A DNA stretch of 40,850 nucleotides from Bacteroidales bacterium (GCA_030683155.1 JAUXMV010000022.1:1-40850); one strand, 5' to 3'. Positions 1 to 7,866 are shown, numbered from the stretch's first letter. The notes: generated by a model not told the origin, from the letters alone. Program-made: numbers and translations.

Positions 1-1
1 T

Positions 2-118
2 GAAACAAATGCTATTGCCGAAGCAGTTAATAGTAAAATACAGAAACTAATATCTTCAAATAATGGAAACAGAGATAAGGATTTCTTCTTCTTTAGACTT
101 ACTCAATTCTATGCCTAG
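2..118 (+). CDS. 3' end of an unidentified gene (truncated by window edge)
   Basis: The frame beginning at base 2 stays open for 38 codons and ends in TAG at 116-118. The visible C-terminus is polar, with a run of four Phe before the end (FFFFRLTQFYA). It sits just upstream of Rhs cassette A, so by analogy with the later units it could be the end of an immunity gene or tip of a preceding cassette. That is inference from position only. No family is recognised. Confidence 0.35.
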   Translation, partial: ETNAIAEAVNSKIQKLISSNNGNRDKDFFFFRLTQFYA

Positions 119-131
119 CACATCAAAATAA

Positions 132-1196
132 GATTTAGCCAATAATTCGGAAGGAGAGGTTGAAAATTGTTATATATTTGCTCCAAGCGGATTGGTATGT
201 ATCATTCAGTTTAAAGAAACATTGGAAACGATTAGTTATGTTCATACAGATCATTTAGGATCAATTATTGGCTTGACCGATGAGCTTGGACAAGTTATTC
301 CCGGCAGTGTGAATAGTTTTGATGCCTGGGGCCGCCGCCGCGACCCAAACACCTGGCAAATTATTTCAAATTTCTCCCAACCTCTGCTTTTCGACCGTGG
401 CTTTACAGGCCACGAACACCTGACTGAGTTTAACCTCATTAACATGAATGGAAGGGTATATGACCCCACAATCATGCGCTTTCTTAGCCCCGATCCAATC
501 ATTCAGGCACCGGATTTCTCGCAGAGTTTTAACAGGTATAGTTATGTGATGAACAATCCCATAAATCTTATTGACTTGAGTGGTTATACATGGGAAGATT
601 ATGAGGATGATCCACCTCATGTTACGGATGCTGAATTCAGAGAACAGAACAAGGACGGTTTTTGGTTAGCTGAAGTTGAGGTGATTGATTCAAAGATGAA
701 TCCAATGGAAGAAATATGGAAAATGCATGATGGATTTGAGCTTGACAGGGAGTATGATGGGTATGATGCTGAAAATAATCGGGGCTCAACTGGTGGGAGT
801 GAGTTACAACTAAATTCTACAGCAAGTTATATCTATGATGGTCAGTTTAGATCATATCCATTAATACATAGTATGGAAGCTGGACAACATGTTAGGGTTG
901 AAGTGAAAAATATGAATTTTTTGGGGGTTCAGTTGGATTTGCAAGATAAATCACGTTATACATACAAAAAAAATTGGCTTGGCATTGAGAGTAAGGTTTA
1001 TACTGGAGATAGTCATTCAATGGTTTTACTTCCTATACAATCAAAAAGTTTTGATTTTTATATGTTTAATTATGTTCCTATGAATTGGCAATTTGAGCTT
1101 AGTACAAAGATAAGTGGTGCTGCAAATGTTCAGATAAGATTTTATAGTGATTGGGTTCCTGGTATGCCATATGACCCTATTCATCCAAACAGATAA
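132..1196 (+). CDS. Rhs cassette A: partial Rhs core with unidentified C-terminal tip
   Basis: The frame is open from 132, after a TAA at 129-131. It carries the Rhs repeat-associated core: YIFAPSG, then YVHTDHLGS, FDAWGRRRDP, FDRGFTGHEHL, NMNGRVYDP and the closing FNRYSYVMNNP-DLSG. The first usable start codon (TTG, 192) lies inside the conserved core, so the cassette lacks a proper 5' end. Unlike cassettes B, C, E and F it has no TAnnTTTG box and ATG in front. After the DLSG boundary (near base 585) about 200 residues form a variable tip, first acidic then rich in beta-prone sequence, that I do not recognise. The partner gene starts 4 nt downstream. It may be a silent reservoir tip, or the 3' end of a disrupted rhs gene lying left of the window. 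Confidence 0.75.
   Translation, partial: DLANNSEGEVENCYIFAPSGLVCIIQFKETLETISYVHTDHLGSIIGLTDELGQVIPGSVNSFDAWGRRRDPNTWQIISNFSQPLLFDRGFTGHEHLTEFNLINMNGRVYDPTIMRFLSPDPIIQAPDFSQSFNRYSYVMNNPINLIDLSGYTWEDYEDDPPHVTDAEFREQNKDGFWLAEVEVIDSKMNPMEEIWKMHDGFELDREYDGYDAENNRGSTGGSELQLNSTASYIYDGQFRSYPLIHSMEAGQHVRVEVKNMNFLGVQLDLQDKSRYTYKKNWLGIESKVYTGDSHSMVLLPIQSKSFDFYMFNYVPMNWQFELSTKISGAANVQIRFYSDWVPGMPYDPIHPNR
504..545 (+). repeat. Conserved Rhs core junction repeat, copy A
   Basis: This 42-nt segment encodes QAPDFSQSFNRYSY, the last strongly conserved stretch before the tips diverge. It recurs at 2539-2580, 4576-4617 and 8346-8387. By eye the copies differ only in the codons for the FSQ part, and the final 22 nt are identical in all four. 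Such identity immediately before variable tips is what recombination-driven tip exchange requires. Confidence 0.75.
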
Positions 1197-1200
1197 TAAC

Positions 1201-1737
1201 ATGAGATTTATAAAAGAAATACTGATAGTAGCTTCAATTGTTTTTGCTTTAGCTTCATGTAGTGAAATAGAAGTGCATAGAGATTATTATGCTAATGGGG
1301 TATTGAAGGAAGAATACTCAATGAAAAAGGGACAGTTTGATGGTAAATATAAAGCCTTATATTCTAATGGAAAACCACAAGCCATAGGTGAGTTTTCGGA
1401 TGGTAAAATGGATGGAATTTGGCAACATTTTTACCAAAGCGGTAAAAGGCAATCGATAGAAGAACATTTAGACGGAAAACTTGTGAACTTTAATTACTGG
1501 GACGAAGAAGGAAGACAATTAGTAATTGATGGCACAGGAGTTGCTAAAAAATATTATCCTTCTGGACAAATAGAAAGTATAATGTCATACAATGACAATG
1601 TTTTTCATGGGAAGTGCGAAACTTGGTTTCCTAATGGTTTCAAAGCTTCTGAATCCTTTTACGTAAATGGTAAACCTGTAGATACTTGGCAATACTGGAA
1701 TGAATATGGAGTATTAATAAAAACTGAGAAATATTGA
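1201..1737 (+). CDS. YwqK/MORN-type lipoprotein, candidate immunity for cassette A
   Basis: The protein has 178 residues. I start it at ATG 1201, because the longer frame from 1147 overlaps the tip gene and would bury the signal peptide. It begins with a lipoprotein signal ending LASC, with the lipobox Cys near residue 20. The body consists of repeats of the pattern Y-x2-G-x(3-6)-G (YYANGVLKEEY, LYSNGKPQAIGEF, FYQSGKRQ, YYPSGQIES, WFPNGFKASESFY). These are the MORN-variant repeats of the YwqK family, often annotated as a toxin-antitoxin antitoxin. It starts 4 nt after the cassette A stop, so the two are probably co-transcribed. The immunity role is inferred from this position and from the family annotation. 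Confidence 0.7.
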   Translation: MRFIKEILIVASIVFALASCSEIEVHRDYYANGVLKEEYSMKKGQFDGKYKALYSNGKPQAIGEFSDGKMDGIWQHFYQSGKRQSIEEHLDGKLVNFNYWDEEGRQLVIDGTGVAKKYYPSGQIESIMSYNDNVFHGKCETWFPNGFKASESFYVNGKPVDTWQYWNEYGVLIKTEKY

Positions 1738-1941
1738 TTAGCTCATAATATAACTGATCAAAGGCTTTGTGCTATAACGCAACTATGTCTTCTTTAAGAT
1801 ATTTTTAAACTTCTATTTGTAGAGCGTTTTTAAAGCATCAATACCCTGATAATCAATCAACGCAACAATCAATAATACATATACTTTTCTTAATGATAAA
1901 TACATTTTTTTCCACCAGACAAAAACTTTTACATTTGTAGC
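1738..1941. other. Intergenic spacer between cassettes A and B
   Basis: This is about 200 nt of AT-rich sequence. Only its last 40 nt show recognisable content, the cassette promoter. I see no ORF, hairpin terminator or RNA gene in the rest. Confidence 0.5.
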
Positions 1942-1944
1942 ATG
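1905..1944 (+). promoter_or_regulatory. Cassette B promoter abutting the start codon
   Basis: The Bacteroidota -7 box TACATTTG lies at 1930-1937, with exactly 4 nt before the ATG at 1942. The sequence between the T-rich -33 position (1905-1909) and the box closely matches the corresponding stretch before cassettes E and F. Here the expected TTTTG is TTTTT, so the -33 element is degenerate. A start site at the usual distance would give a leaderless or nearly leaderless mRNA. Confidence 0.55.
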
Positions 1945-3591
1945 CGTAATGATTTCGCCTTTGATATTGCCCTCACCTCCGCCACTACCTCAGCCGGCAT
2001 TTTCCCTCCGGAGCAGCAAAGCATTGCCTACAATGCCTTTGATAAGGTGACTTCCATCACCGAAGGGGTTAAAACCCTGCAAATCACCTACGGACACCAC
2101 CGCCAGCGCATCAGTCAGCAATACACTGAGGCAGGTGTAACAACACACAAAGTGTATGCAGGAGCATGCGAATACATCACCCAAAACACCCAAACCACCA
2201 CCCTCACCTACCTGAGTGGGCCGGAAGGTTTGTTTGCCTTGCATGTAAAAAACCCCAATGGCAGCGACAGCATACGCTATATCCACACCGATCACCTTGG
2301 CTCGTGGAACACCATCACTGGCGAAAATGGTAACCCTTTGCAAGAGTTGAGTTTCGATGCCTGGGGCAACCGCCGCGATCCCAACACCTGGCGCGCCTTT
2401 GCCACCACCCCTGCCGAGCCTTTTTTTGACAGGGGCTTCACAGGCCACGAACACCTTTATGGCTTTAAGCTCATTAATATGAACGGCCGTATGTACGACC
2501 CCGTGGTTTCGCGCATGCTCTCGCCAGACAACTTTGTGCAGGCACCGGATTTTAGCCAGAGTTTTAACAGGTATAGTTATTGCTGGAATAATCCGTTGGT
2601 TTATACGGATCCGAGTGGGGAGATACCTTTTTTAGCAGTGGTTGGAATTTATGCAGGAGTGAACTTGGTAGCTGATTTAATCCGCAATGACTTTAAAATG
2701 AATATTGGAGAAATTGGAGTGTCTGTTGGGCTTGGAGCTGTTCAGGGTGCTTTAGCAGCAACTGGTGTGGGTGCAGCAGCGACAGGGTGGACTGTACTAG
2801 GAAGTGCCGCTGCTAGTCAAATTAATATACCAATCTATCAATCAGAGAGTTTTAATTTGAGTGTTTCTCCAAGCCTTTTTGCAGGAACAAATGGACTAAG
2901 GGTTGGAGCAAGTTTGTATGGTTCTGCACGACTCGGAAATACATCAGTTGGTTTTGGGTATAACTTAGGACGAAACTTTGGAGCAACTGATTTAAGTGGT
3001 CAGATGGAAGAGTCTAAATGGTCATCAATTACGAGTTGGAATGTTGGATGGAGTGATGGTAAACAGGGACTATCCTATGGAGCATCATACTATGGTGGGA
3101 ATTATGCCCAAAGTGTAGGGAATTTAGGCTTCCAAATAGGCAGGTTTAGCGCAAGTATTGAGAATGATTTTTGGACAGGTTCAGGAGATAAACATCGTAC
3201 TGCTGCAATAACTGCATCTTATCAGGTTAATGATGATTTAGCTTTAACAGCAGGATTTAGCATTTGGACAGGTGCACCAAATGAACAAAGTAGATACACT
3301 GTTAATGGAGTGGATAGACCTTGTTATTATTCAGATCTTGAAGGTCCGTCAGCCTTGCGAAACGGAAATTGGTTTGTAGGTGCGAATTATCGAGGTAGGA
3401 GCTATTTGGCTGGAGGAAATGGTGAAGGTGTTCGTTCAAGAATTCAAAATGGTTGGCATGATGCAATGGGATCAAAAGCATTAGGCTGGATTTTTGGAGG
3501 ACCTTCTCCACATTTTGAAAGAATGAATTACGAGAGTAGGTTTTATAGCAGTTACGGAACATACAATCCTTTTACAATTTACAGGCAATGA
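1942..3591 (+). CDS. Rhs cassette B: Rhs core fragment with polymorphic toxin type 23-like tip
   Basis: This 549-residue protein has no signal peptide. Residues 1-110 are the end of the Rhs repeats. Residues 110-225 are the core (YIHTDHLGSWN, FDAWGNRRDPNTWR, FDRGFTGHEHL, NMNGRMYDP, FNRYSYCWNNPLVYTDPSGE). A short hydrophobic Gly/Ala-rich linker follows. The last 270 residues form a beta-rich domain with the layout I associate with polymorphic toxin type 23: FGYNLGRNFG, SYGASYYGGNYAQSVG, FSASIENDFWTGSGDKHRTAAI, a repeated-strand segment, then YGTYNPF near the end. The family's activity is not known to me. The gene overlaps the next one by 4 nt (ATGA), implying translational coupling to its immunity gene. 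The core is visibly richer in G and C than the tip, as expected for a modular tip. Confidence 0.75.
   Translation: MRNDFAFDIALTSATTSAGIFPPEQQSIAYNAFDKVTSITEGVKTLQITYGHHRQRISQQYTEAGVTTHKVYAGACEYITQNTQTTTLTYLSGPEGLFALHVKNPNGSDSIRYIHTDHLGSWNTITGENGNPLQELSFDAWGNRRDPNTWRAFATTPAEPFFDRGFTGHEHLYGFKLINMNGRMYDPVVSRMLSPDNFVQAPDFSQSFNRYSYCWNNPLVYTDPSGEIPFLAVVGIYAGVNLVADLIRNDFKMNIGEIGVSVGLGAVQGALAATGVGAAATGWTVLGSAAASQINIPIYQSESFNLSVSPSLFAGTNGLRVGASLYGSARLGNTSVGFGYNLGRNFGATDLSGQMEESKWSSITSWNVGWSDGKQGLSYGASYYGGNYAQSVGNLGFQIGRFSASIENDFWTGSGDKHRTAAITASYQVNDDLALTAGFSIWTGAPNEQSRYTVNGVDRPCYYSDLEGPSALRNGNWFVGANYRGRSYLAGGNGEGVRSRIQNGWHDAMGSKALGWIFGGPSPHFERMNYESRFYSSYGTYNPFTIYRQ
2539..2580 (+). repeat. Conserved Rhs core junction repeat, copy B
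   Basis: This copy of the 42-nt core segment is the same as that at 4576-4617. It precedes a near-identical NNPLVYTDPSGE segment, after which cassettes B and C diverge. Confidence 0.75.
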
Positions 3592-4118
3592 TAAGGTTAG
3601 CAGCATTAGTAATCGGGCTGTTTTTATTCCAGTCCTGTGCGTTATTAACTTCTTGTAAATCATTTAAACTTGAAAGAGGAGAAAAAACCTCTTTCCAGGT
3701 TAAGCGAATATATACTGATAATTTTACTCATACAGTAGTTTTTTTTGATGATGGTACACTCCTCTCTATAAAAGGTGTTTCTCCTGAAAATATTACGGAT
3801 TATCTGGAGAATAATCGATACAAGATTTACAAAAAATTTGATGATTACCGTTTTAAGTGGGGCGTTTACAAGATGTTAAGTGATACGATTTCTATTGAAT
3901 TGCAAGAAAAAGTACATCAATGGGGTTTAATAGAAGTTTGTCGTTGGCAAGGAGTTCTCAAAGGGAATGAATTACAGATATTGCCGCTTGATGAAGAATT
4001 AAACGGAAGATTAGATTTTTACACCTTTTCTAAGAATGGCGTAACACTTAAAACCGCTAATGAATTTTTGCTTGAGGAAGTTACAATTGACCCAAAGTTA
4101 TCCTGGGTAAACGATTAA
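3588..4118 (+). CDS. Lipoprotein, candidate immunity for cassette B
   Basis: The protein has 176 residues and its ATG overlaps the stop of cassette B (ATGA). The N-terminus is a lipoprotein signal with lipobox FQSC (Cys near residue 17) and a second Cys a few residues on. The mature part is mixed alpha/beta and polar. The motif VVFFDDGTLLSI resembles the MIFFRDGMFI and FIFFKDGIFLF segments of the candidate immunity proteins of C and D, and WGVYK / WGLIE recall their WGLY. This suggests a divergent shared family matched to type 23-like tips. The function is inferred from position; I recognise no named domain. Confidence 0.65.
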   Translation: MIRLAALVIGLFLFQSCALLTSCKSFKLERGEKTSFQVKRIYTDNFTHTVVFFDDGTLLSIKGVSPENITDYLENNRYKIYKKFDDYRFKWGVYKMLSDTISIELQEKVHQWGLIEVCRWQGVLKGNELQILPLDEELNGRLDFYTFSKNGVTLKTANEFLLEEVTIDPKLSWVND

Positions 4119-4164
4119 TGTATCTCTTGCAATTTAGTTTGATTAATAAAGGCCCCAGCTGGTT

Positions 4165-4179
4165 CGGATTTACAATCCG
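4165..4179. repeat. Small palindrome in the B-C spacer
   Basis: CGGATT-tac-AATCCG forms a perfect 6-bp hairpin with a 3-nt loop between the cassette B immunity gene and cassette C. It is followed by ATCCGG and lacks a T-run, so it is a poor terminator. It could be a remnant of a small dispersed repeat. Confidence 0.3.
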
Positions 4180-4248
4180 TATCCGGAATAATCAATTGCA
4201 CATCCTAATTTGTACTTGATTAAACAATAATTATAGATAAGAATTGAT

Positions 4249-4263
4249 TATTTTTGAAACATG
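4249..4263 (+). promoter_or_regulatory. Cassette C -7 box abutting the start codon
   Basis: TATTTTTG at 4249-4256 matches TAnnTTTG and stands 4 nt before the ATG at 4261, the same spacing as in cassettes B, E and F. The rest of the promoter differs from theirs and I see no good -33 element at the expected distance. Confidence 0.4.
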
Positions 4264-5550
4264 AGCCAGACATCAACTATTCATTACTCCAACAGTAGCA
4301 GCGAAAATATCCGCTATATCCATGCCGACCACCTCGGTTCATGGAACATTATTACTGATGAAAACGGCAACCTCTTGCAAGAACTGAGCTTCGATGTCTG
4401 GGGCAACCGCCGCGATCCCAACACCTGGCGCGCCTTTGCCACCACGCCTGTTGAGCCTTTTTTTGACCGCGGTTTCACCGGCCATGAGCATCTGTATGGT
4501 TTCCAACTCATCAATATGAATGGCCGCATGTACGACCCCGTAGTATCGCGCATGCTCTCACCCGACAACTTTGTGCAGGCACCGGATTTTAGCCAGAGTT
4601 TTAACAGGTATAGTTATGCATGGAATAATCCGTTGGTTTATACCGATCCGAGTGGGGAGATGGTTATGTTTTATGCACTTGGGTTGTTTATCACTGGGTC
4701 TATCATTGAAAATGCTATTAACTACAAAGACTATGGTCATAAAAGTGTAGGCGATGTCATCAGGGGAGGGTACAACCAAGACATGAATGCATATAATGAA
4801 ATTCAAAGTGTTACATCTTTCACTGTTTACCAAAATGAGAACTTTTCATTTTCTATGGGATTGTCCATGACAGGCCTTGGCCTCAATGCGAACATGGGTT
4901 ACAGGCTTCGCAATTTTACCTTAAGCTTAGGGGGCGGCATCAATTCAGTAGTTAACCCGGAGGTGTCGGCACAAACAGGTGGCAGCAGTTTCGAGCTTGT
5001 GCCACAATTATCAGGCGGAATAGGATATGATGATGGTAACTTTTCGTTCACATATTACCAAACCTATTATGGAGGAATGCACAAGCAAAGGGTTGGAGGA
5101 GTTAGAGTTTCCAGTGGCGAGGTTTCTTTCAGGCTTGAAAATGATTTTCTAGCATGGCAAGGCGAAGACCGTTGGAGATCAAATGCAGTAGAAATAAGCC
5201 ATAAAAACTTTGTCATTGGGACAAATTTGTATAATAACGAGCAAAGGGTTGGTGATCGCTTGGAAAACTCTCCTAATCTCTTGGGTTTATATAATAAGTA
5301 CGGTAATGCGGCTTGGGCCAATGGACAAACTTATTACAGCCCCTTATGGTTTGGCATAAGGCAAGGAAATTCTGTGCATCGATTTGGTTTTAGCCATCCA
5401 ATGGTGCAGGATAGAACCCAAAACTGGGTACACAGGAACGGGTTCTTTTATATGCCTTTTGGCCGCACACACTTTTTCAACAAATATGCGCATTTCCAGC
5501 GCGGATTTACAGGATACTCAGGATATTATAACCCCTACTCATTATGGTAA
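4261..5550 (+). CDS. Rhs cassette C: short Rhs core with polymorphic toxin type 23-like tip
   Basis: This 429-residue protein has no signal peptide. After about 17 residues unrelated to Rhs it enters the core directly at IRYIHADHLGSWN, so only the final core is present (FDVWGNRRDP, FDRGFTGHEHL, NMNGRMYDP, FNRYSYAWNNPLVYTDPSGE). A variable linker leads to a Gly-rich, beta-rich tip of about 245 residues: NANMGYRLRNF, FSFTYYQTYYGG, VSFRLENDFLAWQGEDRWRSNAVEI, VHRNGFFYMPFGRTHFF, ending YYNPYSLW. This layout fits polymorphic toxin type 23. The stretch 4867-5237 is nearly identical to 6361-6731 in unit D. The stop overlaps the following lipoprotein gene by 7 nt (ATGGTAA). The biochemical activity is unknown. 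Confidence 0.75.
   Translation: MSQTSTIHYSNSSSENIRYIHADHLGSWNIITDENGNLLQELSFDVWGNRRDPNTWRAFATTPVEPFFDRGFTGHEHLYGFQLINMNGRMYDPVVSRMLSPDNFVQAPDFSQSFNRYSYAWNNPLVYTDPSGEMVMFYALGLFITGSIIENAINYKDYGHKSVGDVIRGGYNQDMNAYNEIQSVTSFTVYQNENFSFSMGLSMTGLGLNANMGYRLRNFTLSLGGGINSVVNPEVSAQTGGSSFELVPQLSGGIGYDDGNFSFTYYQTYYGGMHKQRVGGVRVSSGEVSFRLENDFLAWQGEDRWRSNAVEISHKNFVIGTNLYNNEQRVGDRLENSPNLLGLYNKYGNAAWANGQTYYSPLWFGIRQGNSVHRFGFSHPMVQDRTQNWVHRNGFFYMPFGRTHFFNKYAHFQRGFTGYSGYYNPYSLW
4576..4617 (+). repeat. Conserved Rhs core junction repeat, copy C
   Basis: This is the same 42-nt segment as at 2539-2580, again placed immediately before the boundary where tips diverge. Confidence 0.75.
4867..5237 (+). repeat. Near-identical toxin segment, copy 1
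   Basis: This 371-nt stretch aligns without gaps to 6361-6731 (offset 1494). By eye there are about seven mismatches, several of them synonymous. Identity stops abruptly at both ends although homology continues at the protein level. This fits a recent tandem duplication followed by partial divergence, or later gene conversion. Confidence 0.85.
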
Positions 5551-6278
5551 AAGTTGTAATCTTGCTTTTTTTATCTTTAATGGCAATATCTTGTTCCAAT
5601 ATTATATACAAGAAAAATGCGCCTAAATCCTTAATAAAAAGGTTCCCTTGTTATCAGCCAATAGATAGTCTAAATGAAAAGAGTTTTTATGGTTTATATT
5701 CACAAAGAATAGAAGTATTAGAAATTTCACAATCCCCTGAAATAATTGATATAAAGTACTTTAATAGGAATATGATTTTTTTTAGGGATGGCATGTTTAT
5801 TACCGATTTTTTTGATTACAATAGAAATAGTAGAGTTAATAACACCGAAAACACAGAGGCGTATGTCCAGGAATTGGGCATTGATAGAAATGCATTGGAG
5901 TTATTTCTCAATTCTTCAAATTGGGGCTTATATATGTTTATTGATGATACAATATATGTACACTACATTAATCATCCGCAGTTGCTTGTCCCTTGGGGTT
6001 CTTCATCAGAATGTTTTATCATAAATAATTTCATGCAAATTGAGAAAATAAACGAATGCATGCTGTTATCAAAAACTGATCCTACTTTTGGTCTAAAAGC
6101 ACCTAATGTAAATCCCTACCTTTATAGACCTGCAGTTAGAATTAATGTAAAAGCACTTCCATCATCAAATGCCTGGCTCAAGCGCGAAAAATGGTTTTGG
6201 TGCGATGAGTCTGAATGGAGAGCATATATGGAAGAGAATGGATACAAAATAAGGAGGCGTGATCATGCAAAACATTGA
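5544..6278 (+). CDS. Lipoprotein, candidate immunity for cassette C
   Basis: The protein has 244 residues. Its ATG overlaps the toxin stop by 7 nt (ATGGTAA), the same overlap used in unit D, which points to translational coupling. It has a lipoprotein signal with lipobox AISC (Cys near residue 17). The central part has MIFFRDGMFITDFF and WGLYMFIDDTIYVHYINHP. The end has a charged, Trp-rich motif (LPSSNAWLKREKWFWCDE, then RRRDHAKH) that is almost the same in the unit D protein. The two are clear paralogues at their ends and less alike in the middle. An exported lipoprotein would protect the periplasmic side. The immunity function is inferred from pairing. Confidence 0.7.
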   Translation: MVKVVILLFLSLMAISCSNIIYKKNAPKSLIKRFPCYQPIDSLNEKSFYGLYSQRIEVLEISQSPEIIDIKYFNRNMIFFRDGMFITDFFDYNRNSRVNNTENTEAYVQELGIDRNALELFLNSSNWGLYMFIDDTIYVHYINHPQLLVPWGSSSECFIINNFMQIEKINECMLLSKTDPTFGLKAPNVNPYLYRPAVRINVKALPSSNAWLKREKWFWCDESEWRAYMEENGYKIRRRDHAKH

Positions 6279-7047
6279 GAGGAAACCTGTGCGTTTCATA
6301 AGCAGCGCTTCGTTAGGTGTTTGCCAGAATGAAAGCTTTTCTTTATCGTTAGGATTAAAAATGACAGGCCTTGGCCTCAATGCGAACATGGGTTACAGGC
6401 TTCGCAATTTTACCTTAAGCGTAGGAGGCTGCATCAATTCAGTAGTAAACCCGGAGGTGTCGGCACAAACAGGTGGCAGCAGTTTCGAGCTTGTGCCGCA
6501 ATTATCAGGCGGAATAGGATATGATGATGGTAACTTTTCGTTCACATATTACCAAACCTATTATGGAGGAATGTACAAGCAAAGGGTTGGAGGAGTTAGA
6601 GTTTCCAGTGGCGAGTTTTCTTTCAGGCTTGAAAATGATTTTCTAGCATGGCAAGGCGAAGACCGTTGGAGATCAAATGCAGTAGAAATAAGCCATAAAA
6701 ACTTTGTCATTGGGACAAATTTGTATAATAATGATCCGGAACCTGGTGGAATGGGCACACACAATACTCCAAACCTTTTAGGAAAACTTAATAAACATGA
6801 TAATGAAGCTTGGGTTGATGGCCAAACCTATTTTAGTCCTTTATGGCTTGGTAGAAAGCAAGGTAATTCTATATATCGTTTAGGCTACAGCCACCCAATG
6901 GTGCAAGATAGGTCGCAAAACTGGGTGCACAGAAATGGGTTCTTTTATTTGCCTTTTGGCCGCACCCACTATTTCAATAAATATGCACATTTCCAGTATG
7001 GTCTCAGAGGATACTCTGGATTTAATAATCCTTATTCATTATGGTAA
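6265..7047 (+). CDS. Unit D: type 23-like toxin domain without Rhs core
   Basis: The protein has about 260 residues. I prefer ATG 6265, preceded by AAGGAGG at 6251-6257; a GTG at 6259 is also possible. The AAGGAGG may be incidental, since it lies in Arg/Lys codons of the upstream immunity gene. There is no Rhs core and no signal peptide. The whole protein corresponds to the tip of cassette C: QNESFSLSLG, NANMGYRLRNF, SFTYYQTYYGG, FSFRLENDFLAWQGEDRWRSNAVEI, FYLPFGRTHYFNKY, ending NNPYSLW. It overlaps the cassette C immunity gene by 14 nt and its own partner by 7 nt, so 4261-7778 is a continuous four-gene chain. Without a core, delivery through an Rhs shell is not evident. It may be a decoy, a donor of tips, or an inactive copy. 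Confidence 0.7.
   Translation: MQNIERKPVRFISSASLGVCQNESFSLSLGLKMTGLGLNANMGYRLRNFTLSVGGCINSVVNPEVSAQTGGSSFELVPQLSGGIGYDDGNFSFTYYQTYYGGMYKQRVGGVRVSSGEFSFRLENDFLAWQGEDRWRSNAVEISHKNFVIGTNLYNNDPEPGGMGTHNTPNLLGKLNKHDNEAWVDGQTYFSPLWLGRKQGNSIYRLGYSHPMVQDRSQNWVHRNGFFYLPFGRTHYFNKYAHFQYGLRGYSGFNNPYSLW
6361..6731 (+). repeat. Near-identical toxin segment, copy 2
   Basis: This is the second copy of the 371-nt segment at 4867-5237. After 6731 the sequence diverges, and the part of the toxin beyond it and the paired lipoprotein both differ from unit C. Confidence 0.85.
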
Positions 7048-7778
7048 AGTACCTTTTCTTCGTAGTATTGTGCCTTTCTACGATATCCTGCTCAAAGATG
7101 ATCTACGACAATAATCCACCACTCAGATATTTGAGCGAGTTTACACTTTGCTATGGCGAAAACTCAATAAACGAACACTTTTTACTCAGGCACAATGGCT
7201 TTTATCATCAAGATGGCATTCTTAGATTCTATAGTTTTAAAAACTCAGATTGGGAAGTTAGTGAGTTAAGCTATAGCGCAAACTTTATCTTCTTCAAGGA
7301 CGGTATTTTTTTGTTTGGTGTAACAGACAGAGATGAATATAGGGCTTTAAGTGGATTAAATGATTTAGATTTGTATTTTCAGGAACTTACTCAATCAACT
7401 GAGAAGACAAAGAGATTCCTCAATTCAGGCTATTGGGGCTTATATTCTGTTAGCAATGATACGATTAGAACACAATATATTAATCATCCATCATGGAATA
7501 TGCCTTGGAATGCAACCGAGCTAATTTTTGTTTTTGACGATCACGGCAAATTAAACAGTATTCAAACAAGAGCACTAGGTATTACAAATACAAACATTAT
7601 CCCTTCCCGCACCGAGCTTATCAGACATCCTGCAGAGTATATTCCACTCGAAACTCTTCCATCTTCTGACGCCTGGCTCAAACGCGAAAAATGGTTCTGG
7701 TGCGATGAAGATGAATGGAGAACCTATATGGAGCAAAATGGTTATAAAATAAGAAGACGTGATCGTGCAATACGATGA
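7041..7778 (+). CDS. Lipoprotein, candidate immunity for unit D
   Basis: The protein has 245 residues and a lipoprotein signal with lipobox TISC (Cys near residue 17). It is paralogous to the 5544-6278 product: both have a ...FFxDGxF... segment, WGLYSVSNDTIRTQYINHP, and the closing LKREKWFWCDE ... RRRDRAIR. It starts inside the toxin stop (ATGGTAA), repeating the coupling seen in unit C. Its 3' end overlaps, in another frame, the start of a further degraded toxin copy (7765-7866). Divergence from the unit C protein is strongest in the N-terminal and central parts, as expected if it is matched to the diverged half of its toxin. Confidence 0.7.
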   Translation: MVKYLFFVVLCLSTISCSKMIYDNNPPLRYLSEFTLCYGENSINEHFLLRHNGFYHQDGILRFYSFKNSDWEVSELSYSANFIFFKDGIFLFGVTDRDEYRALSGLNDLDLYFQELTQSTEKTKRFLNSGYWGLYSVSNDTIRTQYINHPSWNMPWNATELIFVFDDHGKLNSIQTRALGITNTNIIPSRTELIRHPAEYIPLETLPSSDAWLKREKWFWCDEDEWRTYMEQNGYKIRRRDRAIR

Positions 7779-7866
7779 ATTAAAACAGATAGGTTTCAAG
7801 AGCAGCACTTTGAATGATGTTTCACAAAGTAAAAGCTTTTCATTTTCCAGAGAGCAAACATGCTGA
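7765..7866 (+). pseudogene. Relic of a third type 23-like toxin copy
   Basis: In the frame where unit D starts after immunity C, a GTG-led frame of 33 codons starts inside the 3' end of the unit D lipoprotein gene and stops at TGA 7864-7866. Its translation (QYDELKQIGFKSS, then SQSKSFSFS) aligns with the starts of the C and D toxin regions (NEIQSVTSF...NENFSFSMG and QNIERKPVRFISS...NESFSLSLG). The rest of the toxin is missing and cassette E's promoter follows. The lipoprotein-toxin unit was therefore once present in at least three tandem copies. Confidence 0.65.

Noticed and set aside
1147-1200. Earlier start for the YwqK-type lipoprotein gene
   Set aside because: It would add 18 residues in front of a clear lipoprotein signal and overlap the tip gene.
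1990-2454. Open frames antisense to the Rhs cores (also 7575-8276 and 10066-10419)
   Set aside because: They arise from the GC-rich core codons and recur only because the cores are repeated; they show no start context or domain of their own.
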